A stretch of DNA of 64,000 bases from Odiellus spinosus (taxonomy: Eukaryota > Arthropoda > Arachnida > Opiliones > Phalangiidae). Numbering within the stretch: position 1 is the stretch's first letter; the number at the start of each line of letters is the position of its first letter. The stretch spans positions 62,001 through 126,000 of the forward strand of contig CAWUCO010000272.1 in NCBI GenBank assembly GCA_963920705.1. The letters are read 5' to 3'. Shown here piece by piece: positions 55,331-64,000 of the stretch. The notes beneath the pieces were generated by a model that saw only the letters and a program-made list of their open reading frames with translations, did no database searches and was not told where the DNA came from. The position numbers and the translations under genes are program-made.

Positions 55331-58300
55331 ATTGGAAAAACGTGAGTGGAAAAACGTGAGTGGAAAAACGTGAGTGGAAAAACGTGAGTGGAAAAACGTG
55401 AGTGGAAAAGCGTGAGTGGAAAAACGTGATTGGAAAAACGTGAGTGGAAAATCGTGAGTGGAAAAACGTGAGTGGAAAAACGTGAGTGGAAAAACGTGAG
55501 TGGAAAAACGTGAGTGGAAAAACGTGAGTGGAAAAACGTGAGTGGAAAAACGTGATTGGAAAAACGTGATTGGAAAAACGTGATTGGAAAAACGTGATTG
55601 GAAAAACGTGATTGGAAAAACGTGATTGGAAAAACGTGATTGGAAAAACGTGATTGGAAAAACGTGATTGGAAAAACGTGATTGGAAAAACGTGATTGGA
55701 AAAACGTGATTGGAAAAACGTGATTGGAAAAACGTGATTGGAAAAACGTGATTGGAAAAACGTGATTGGAAAAACGTGATTGGAAAAACCTGATTGAAAA
55801 AACCTGATTGGAAAAACCTGATTGGAAAAACCTGATTGGAAAAACCTGATTGGAAAAACCTGATTGGAAAAACCTGATTGGAAAAACCTGATTGGAAAAA
55901 CCTGATTGGAAAAACGTGATTGGAAAAACGTGATTTGGAAAAACGTGATTGGAAAAACGTGATTGGAAAAACGTGATTTTAAAAAACGTGATTTGGAAAA
56001 ACGTGATTAGAAAAACGTGATTGGAAAAACGTGATTTGGAAAAACGTGATTTGGAAAAAAGTGATTGGAAAAACGTGATTGGAAAAACGTGATTTGGAAA
56101 AACGTGATTGGAAAAACGTGATTGGAAAAACGTGATTGGAAAAACCTGATTGAAAAAACCTGATTGGAAAAACCTGATTGGAAAAACCTGATTGGAAAAA
56201 CCTGATTGGAAAAACCTGATTGGAAAAACCTGATTGGAAAAACCTGATTGGAAAAACGTGATTGGAAAAACGTGATTTGGAAAAACGTGATTGGAAAAAC
56301 GTGAATGGAAAAACGTGATTTGGAAAAACGTGATTTGGAAAAACGTGATTAGAAAAACGTGATTGGAAAAACGTGATTTGGAAAAACGTGATTTGGAAAA
56401 ACGTGATTGGAAAAACGTGATTGGAAAAACGTGATTTGGAAAAACGTGATTTGGAAAAACGTGATTTGGAAAAACGTGATTTGGAAAAACGTGACGTGAT
56501 TGGAAAAACGTGATTGGAAAAACGTGATTGGAAAAACGTGATTGGAAAAACGTGATTGGAAAAACGAGATTGGAAAAACGTGATTGGAAAAACGTGATTG
56601 GAAAAACGTGATTGGAAAAACGTGATTGGAAAAACGTGATTGGAAAAACGTGATTGGAAAAACGTTATTGGAAAAACGTGATTGGAAAAACGTGATTGGA
56701 AAAACGTGATTGGAAAAACGTGATTGGAAAAACGTGATTGGAAAAACGTGATTGGAAAAACGTGATTGGAAAAACGTGATTGGAAAAACGTGATTGAAAA
56801 AACCTGATTGGAAAAACCTGATTGGAAAAACCTGATTGGGAAAACCTGATTGGAGAAACCTGATTGGAAAAACCTGATTGGAAAAACCTGATTGGAAAAA
56901 CCTGATTGGAAAAACCTGATTGGAAAAACCTGATTGGAAAAACCTGATTGGAAAAACCTGATTGGAAAAACCTGATTGGAAAAACCTGATTGGGAAAACC
57001 TGATTGGAGAAACCTGATTGGAAAAACCTGATTGGAAAAACCTGATTGGAAAAACCTGATTGGAAAAACCTGATTGGAAAAACCTGATTGGAAAAACCTG
57101 ATTGGAAAAACCTGATTGGAAAAACCTGATTGGAAAAACCTGATCGGAAAAACCTGATCTTAAAAACCTGATCGGAAAAACCTGATCGGAAAAACCTGAT
57201 CGGAAAAACCTGATCGGACAAACCTGATCGGACAAACCTGATCGGACAAACCTGATCGGACAAACCTGATTGGACAAACCTGATTGGACAAACCTGATTG
57301 GACAAACCTGATTGGACAAACCTGATTGGACAAACCTGATTGGAAAAACCTGATTGGAAAAACCTGATTGGAAAAACCTGATTGGAAAAACCTGATTGGA
57401 AAAACGTGAGTGGAAAAACGTGAATGGAAAAACGTGAGTGGAAAAACGTGAGTGGAAAAACGTGAGTGGAAAAACGTGATTGGAAAAACGTGAGTGGAAA
57501 AACGTGAGTGGAAAAACGTGAGTGGAAAAACGTGAGTGGAAAAACGTGAGTGGAAAAACGTGAGTGGAAAAACGTGAGTGGAAAAACGTGAGTGGAAAAA
57601 CGTGATTGGAAAAACGTGATTGGAAAAACGTGATTGGAAAAACGTGATTGGAAAAACGTGATTGGAAAAACGTGATTGGAAAAACGTGATTGGAAAAACG
57701 TGATTGGAAAAACGTGATTGGAAAAACGTGATTGGAAAAACGTGATTGGAAAAACGTGATTGGAAAAACGTGATTGGAAAAACGTGATTGGAAAAACGTG
57801 ATTGGAAAAACGTGATTGGAAAAACCTGATTGAAAAAACCTGATTGGAAAAACCTGATTGGAAAAACCTGATTGGAAAAACCTGATTGGAAAAACCTGAT
57901 TGGAAAAACCTGATTGGAAAAACCTGATTGGAAAAACCTGATTGGAAAAACGTGATTGGAAAAACGTGATTTGGAAAAACGTGATTGGAAAAACGTGATT
58001 GGAAAAACGTGATTTGGAAAAACGTGATTTGGAAAAACGTGATTAGAAAAACGTGATTGGAAAAACGTGATTTGGAAAAACGTGATTTGGAAAAAAGTGA
58101 TTGGAAAAACGTGATTGGAAAAACGTGATTTGGAAAAACGTGATTGGAAAAACGTGATTGGAAAAACGTGATTGGAAAAACCTGATTGAAAAAACCTGAT
58201 TGGAAAAACCTGATTGGAAAAACCTGATTGGAAAAACCTGATTGGAAAAACCTGATTGGAAAAACCTGATTGGAAAAACCTGATTGGAAAAACCTGATTG

Positions 58301-61300
58301 GAAAAACGTGATTGGAAAAACGTGATTTGGAAAAACGTGATTGGAAAAACGTGAATGGAAAAACGTGATTTGGAAAAACGTGATTTGGAAAAACGTGATT
58401 AGAAAAACGTGATTGGAAAAACGTGATTTGGAAAAACGTGATTTGGAAAAACGTGATTGGAAAAACGTGATTGGAAAAACGTGATTTGGAAAAACGTGAT
58501 TTGGAAAAACGTGATTTGGAAAAACGTGATTTGGAAAAACGTGACGTGATTGGAAAAACGTGATTGGAAAAACGTGATTGGAAAAACGTGATTGGAAAAA
58601 CGTGATTGGAAAAACCTGATTGGAAAAACCTGATTGGAAAAACCTGATTGGAAAAACCTGATTGGAAAAACGTGATTGGAAAAACGTGATTTGGAAAAAC
58701 GTGATTGGAAAAACGTGATTGGAAAAACGTGATTTGGAAAAACGTGATTTGGAAAAACGTGATTAGAAAAACGTGATTGGAAAAACGTGATTTGGAAAAA
58801 CGTGATTTGGAAAAAAGTGATTGGAAAAACGTGATTGGAAAAACGTGATTTGGAAAAACGTGATTGGAAAAACGTGATTGGAAAAACGTGATTGGAAAAA
58901 CCTGATTGAAAAAACCTGATTGGAAAAACCTGATTGGAAAAACCTGATTGGAAAAACCTGATTGGAAAAACCTGATTGGAAAAACCTGATTGGAAAAACC
59001 TGATTGGAAAAACCTGATTGGAAAAACGTGATTGGAAAAACGTGATTTGGAAAAACGTGATTGGAAAAACGTGAATGGAAAAACGTGATTTGGAAAAATG
59101 TGATTTGGAAAAACGTGATTAGAAAAACGTGATTGGAAAAACGTGATTTGGAAAAACGTGATTTGGAAAAACGTGATTGGAAAAACGTGATTGGAAAAAC
59201 GTGATTTGGAAAAACGTGATTTGGAAAAACGTGATTTGGAAAAACGTGATTTGGAAAAACGTGACGTGATTGGAAAAACGTGATTGGAAAAACGTGATTG
59301 GAAAAACGTGATTGGAAAAACGTGATTGGAAAAACGAGATTGGAAAAACGTGATTGGAAAAACGTGATTGGAAAAACGTGATTGGAAAAACGTGATTGGA
59401 AAAACGTGATTGGAAAAACGTGATTGGAAAAACGTTATTGGAAAAACGTGATTGGAAAAACGTGATTGGAAAAACGTGATTGGAAAAACGTGATTGGAAA
59501 AACGTGATTGGAAAAACGTGATTGGAAAAACGTGATTGGAAAAACGTGATTGGAAAAACGTGATTGAAAAAACCTGATTGGAAAAACCTGATTGGAAAAA
59601 CCTGATTGGGAAAACCTGATTGGAGAAACCTGATTGGAAAAACCTGATTGGAAAAACCTGATTGGAAAAACCTGATTGGAAAAACCTGATTGGAAAAACC
59701 TGATTGGAAAAACCTGATTGGAAAAACCTGATTGGAAAAACCTGATTGGAAAAACCTGATTGGGAAAACCTGATTGGAGAAACCTGATTGGAAAAACCTG
59801 ATTGGAAAAACCTGATTGGAAAAACCTGATTGGAAAAACCTGATTGGAAAAACCTGATTGGAAAAACCTGATTGGAAAAACCTGATTGGAAAAACCTGAT
59901 TGGAAAAACCTGATTGGAAAAACCTGATTGGAAAAACCTGATTGGAAAAACCTGATTGGAAAAACGTGATTGTAAAAACGTGATTTGGAAAAACGTGATT
60001 GGAAAAACGTGATTGGAAAAACGTGATTTGCAAAAACGTGATTTGGAAAAACGTGATTTGGAAAAACGTGATTGGAAAAACGTGATTTTGAAAAACGTGA
60101 TTGGAAAAACGTGAATGGAAAAACGTGATTTGGAAAAACGTGATTTGGAAAAACGTGATTGGAAAAACGTGATTGGAAAAACGTGATTTGGAAAAACGTG
60201 ATTGGAAAAACGTGATTGGAAAAACGTGATTTGGAAAAACGTGATTTGGAAAAACGTGATTTGGAAAAACGTGACGTGATTGGAAAAACGTGATTGGAAA
60301 AACTTGATTGGAAAAACGTGATTGGAAAAACGTGATTGGAAAAACGTGATTGGAAAAACGTGATTGGAAAAACGTGATTGGAAAAACGTGATTGGAAAAA
60401 CGTGATTGGAAAAACGTGATTGGAAAAACGTGATTGGAAAAACGTGATTGGAAAAACCAGATTGGAAAAACCTGATTGGAAAAACCTGATTGGAAAATCC
60501 TGATTGGAAAAACCTGATTGGAAAAACCTGATTGGAAAAACCTGATTGGAAAAACCTGATTGGAAAAACCTGATTGGAAAAACCTGATTGGAAAAACCTG
60601 ATTGGAAAAACGTGATTGGAAAAACGTGATTTGGAAAAACGTGATTGGAAAAACGTGATTGGAAAAACGTGATTTGGAAAAACGTGATTTGGAAAAACGT
60701 GATTTGGAAAAACGTGATTGGAAAAACGTGATTTGGAAAAACGTGATTGGAAAAACGTGAATGGAAAAACGTGATTTGGAAAAACGTGATTTGGAAAAAC
60801 GTGATTGGAAAAACGTGATTGGAAAAACGTGATTTGGAAAAACGTGATTTGGAAAAACGTGATTGGAAAAACGTGATTGGAAAAACGTGATTTGGAAAAA
60901 CGTGATTTGGAAAAACGTGATTTGGAAAAACGTGACGTGATTGGAAAAACGTGATTGGAAAAACGTGATTGGAAAAACGTGATTGGAAAAACGTGATTGG
61001 AAAAACGTGTTTGGAAAAACGTGATTGGAAAAACGTGATTGGAAAAACGTGATTGGAAAAACGTGATTGGAAAAACGTGATTGAAAAAACCTGATTGGAA
61101 AAATCTGATTGGAAAAACCTGATTGGGAAAACCTGATTGGAAAAACGTGATTGTAAAAACGTGATTTGGAAAAACGTGATTGGAAAAACGTGATTGGAAA
61201 AACGTGATTTGGAAAAACGTGATTTGGAAAAACGTGATTTGGAAAAACGTGATTGGAAAAACGTGATTTTGAAAAACGTGATTGGAAAAACGTGAATGGA

Positions 61301-63600
61301 AAAACGTGATTTGGAAAAACGTGATTTGGAAAAACGTGATTGGAAAAACGTGATTGGAAAAACGTGATTTTGAAAAACGTGATTGGAAAAACGTGAATGG
61401 AAAAACGTGATTTGGAAAAACGTGATTGGAAAAACGTGATTGGAAAAACGTGATTTGCAAAAACGTGATTTGGAAAAACGTGATTTGGAAAAACGTGATT
61501 GGAAAAACGTGATTTTGAAAAACGTGATTGGAAAAACGTGAATGGAAAAACGTGATTTGGAAAAACGTGATTTGGAAAAACGTGATTGGAAAAACGTGAT
61601 TGGAAAAACGTGATTTGGAAAAACGTGATTGGAAAAACGTGATTGGAAAAACGTGATTTGGAAAAACGTGATTTGGAAAAACGTGATTTGGAAAAACGTG
61701 ACGTGATTGGAAAAACGTGATTGGAAAAACTTGATTGGAAAAACGTGATTGGAAAAACGTGATTGGAAAAACGTGATTGGAAAAACGTGATTGGAAAAAC
61801 GTGATTGGAAAAACGTGATTGGAAAAACGTGATTGGAAAAACGTGATTGGAAAAACGTGATTGGAAAAACGTGATTGGAAAAACCAGATTGGAAAAACCT
61901 GATTGGAAAAACCTGATTGGAAAATCCTGATTGGAAAAACCTGATTGGAAAAACCTGATTGGAAAAACCTGATTGGAAAAACCTGATTGGAAAAACCTGA
62001 TTGGAAAAACCTGATTGGAAAAACCTGATTGGAAAAACGTGATTGGAAAAACGTGATTTGGAAAAACGTGATTGGAAAAACGTGATTGGAAAAACGTGAT
62101 TTGGAAAAACGTGATTTGGAAAAACGTGATTTGGAAAAACGTGATTGGAAAAACGTGATTTGGAAAAACGTGATTGGAAAAACGTGAATGGAAAAACGTG
62201 ATTTGGAAAAACGTGATTTGGAAAAACGTGATTGGAAAAACGTGATTGGAAAAACGTGATTTGGAAAAACGTGATTTGGAAAAACGTGATTGGAAAAACG
62301 TGATTGGAAAAACGTGATTTGGAAAAACGTGATTTGGAAAAACGTGATTTGGAAAAACGTGACGTGATTGGAAAAACGTGATTGGAAAAACGTGATTGGA
62401 AAAACGTGATTGGAAAAACGTGATTGGAAAAACGTGTTTGGAAAAACGTGATTGGAAAAACGTGATTGGAAAAACGTGATTGGAAAAACGTGATTGGAAA
62501 AACGTGATTGAAAAAACCTGATTGGAAAAATCTGATTGGAAAAACCTGATTGGGAAAACCTGATTGGAAAAACGTGATTGTAAAAACGTGATTTGGAAAA
62601 ACGTGATTGGAAAAACGTGATTGGAAAAACGTGATTTGGAAAAACGTGATTTGGAAAAACGTGATTTGGAAAAACGTGATTGGAAAAACGTGATTTTGAA
62701 AAACGTGATTGGAAAAACGTGAATGGAAAAACGTGATTTGGAAAAACGTGATTTGGAAAAACGTGATTGGAAAAACGTGATTGGAAAAACGTGATTTGGA
62801 AAAACGTGATTGGAAAAACGTGATTGGAAAAACGTGATTTGGAAAAACGTGATTTGGAAAAACGTGATTTGGAAAAACGTGATTGGAAAAACGTGATTTG
62901 GAAAAACGTGATTGGAAAAACGTGAATGGAAAAACGTGATTTGGAAAAACGTGATTTGGAAAAACGTGATTGGAAAAACGTGATTGGAAAAACGTGATTT
63001 GGAAAAACGTGATTTGGAAAAACGTGATTGGAAAAACGTGATTGGAAAAACGTGATTGGAAAAACGTGATTTGGAAAAACGTGATTGGAAAAACGTGATT
63101 GGAAAAACGTGACTTGGAAAAACGTGATTTGGAAAAACGTGATTTGGAAAAACGTGATTGGAAAAACGTGATTTGGAAAAACGTGATTGGAAAAACGTGA
63201 ATGGAAAAACGTGATTTGGAAAAACGTGATTTGGAAAAACGTGATTGGAAAAACGTGATTGGAAAAACGTGATTTGGAAAAACGTGATTTGGAAAAACGT
63301 GATTGGAAAAACGTGATTGGAAAAACGTGATTTGGAAAAACGTGATTTGGAAAAACGTGATTGGAAAAACGTGATTGGAAAAACGTGATTTGGAAAAACG
63401 TGATTTGGAAAAACGTGATTTGGAAAAACGTGACGTGATTGGAAAAACGTGATTGGAAAAACGTGATTGGAAAAACGTGATTGGAAAAACGTGATTGGAA
63501 AAACGTGTTTGGAAAAACGTGATTGGAAAAACGTGATTGGAAAAACGTGATTGGAAAAACGTGATTGGAAAAACGTGATTGAAAAAACCTGATTGGAAAA
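55000..63600. repeat. satellite higher-order repeats (720, about 2,050, 1,427 and 1,071 bp)
   Basis: GATCTTAAA at 55092 and 57156 (2,064 apart); GATTAG at 56005, 58041 and 58761 (2,036 and 720); CCAG unit at 60457 and 61884, AACTTGATT at 60301 and 61728, CGTGTTT at 61006 and 62433 (all 1,427 apart); CGTGTTT again at 63504 (1,071). Confidence 0.85.
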
Positions 63601-64000
63601 ATCTGATTGGAAAAACCTGATTGGGAAAACCTGATTGGAAAAACGTGATTGTAAAAACGTGATTTGGAAAAACGTGATTGGAAAAACGTGATTGGAAAAA
63701 CGTGATTTGGAAAAACGTGATTTGGAAAAACGTGATTTGGAAAAACGTGATTGGAAAAACGTGATTTTGAAAAACGTGATTGGAAAAACGTGAATGGAAA
63801 AACGTGATTTGGAAAAACGTGATTTGGAAAAACGTGATTGGAAAAACGTGATTGGAAAAACGTGATTTGGAAAAACGTGATTGGAAAAACGTGATTGGAA
63901 AAACGTGATTTGGAAAAACGTGATTTGGAAAAACGTGATTTGGAAAAACGTGATTGGAAAAACGTGATTTGGAAAAACGTGATTGGAAAAACGTGAATGG

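Larger units (their letters stand above)
39751..64000. repeat. 14-bp satellite, about 1,700 units, running off the window
   Basis: Base unit GATTGGAAAAACGT, uninterrupted for 24.2 kb. Variants change the six or so bases before GGAAAAA: CGTGATTGG, CGTGATTTGG (15-bp unit), CGTGAGTGG, CGTGAAGG, CGCGATTGG, CGCGCTTGG, CGCGGTTGG, CGCGATCGG, CGCGGTCGG, CCTGATCGG, CCTGATTGG and CCCGATTGG. Variants occur in homogeneous blocks. The minus strand of the unit has no stop codon, giving frames of up to 1,703 codons (a 14-residue repeat with NHVFPITFFQSRFS). The plus strand is open only where CGCG or CCCG replaces the TGA-containing form. Confidence 0.97.

Noticed and set aside
39683..61460. Very long frames (up to 1,703 codons) in the 14-bp satellite on both strands
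   Set aside because: All are periodic translations of the satellite unit, with several overlapping frames at once and no unique domain.

Overview
The window looks like an animal nuclear genome, most likely an arthropod. It carries a Polinton/Maverick (adintovirus-like) block, a Helentron-type Helitron, a Penelope-like remnant, several short inverted-repeat elements, (CCTAA)n scraps matching the arthropod telomere repeat, GT-AG introns and AATAAA signals. No bacterial-style gene organisation is seen. Family names come from motifs read by eye; no database search was possible.

Layout. (1) 1-6.6 kb is the right-hand part of a Polinton-like virus or transposon: integrase (frameshifted in a poly-A run, with a chromodomain-like tail), penton-like minor capsid protein, a basic virion-type protein, the double-jelly-roll major capsid protein and an adenain-type protease, all packed with overlaps or tiny gaps. 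Three accessory genes follow, each with its own TATA box: a GC-rich spliced gene of unknown role, a BIR (inhibitor-of-apoptosis-type) protein, and a protein with one or two PC4-like domains. The polymerase and packaging ATPase genes are not in the window. (2) 6.6-13.6 kb is non-coding, with dispersed repeats and a candidate structured RNA unit near 10.0-10.7 kb: a TATA box, three tandem hairpins with the same GACG loop at about 89-nt spacing, and a poly(A) signal. (3) 13.6-22.3 kb is repeat-rich: a 22-bp minisatellite, an element with roughly 300-bp terminal inverted repeats, a 91-102-bp satellite, a foldback element and a Penelope GIY-YIG fragment. (4) 22.3-26 kb holds a minus-strand spliced gene (unknown N-terminal region, CCHC zinc knuckle, SSPDEP repeats encoded by an in-frame minisatellite) and an inverted, truncated paralogue 1 kb away. 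(5) 26-31.3 kb contains two small TIR elements and four tandem arrays or minisatellites. (6) 31.8-38.2 kb is a decayed Helentron (Rep, Pif1-type helicase, endonuclease) with two in-frame stops and at least two frame changes; one stop lies between the two histidines of the HUH motif. (7) 39.75 kb to the right edge (24 kb) is one 14-bp satellite with block-wise variants and nested higher-order duplications.

How the parts relate. The capsid, protease and integrase genes form the structural module of a virus-like element, and the three TATA-driven genes look like its host-interaction or early cassette. The Helentron and Penelope copies are dead or fragmentary. The very long minus-strand frames in the satellites follow from units that contain no stop codon on that strand and should not be read as genes.
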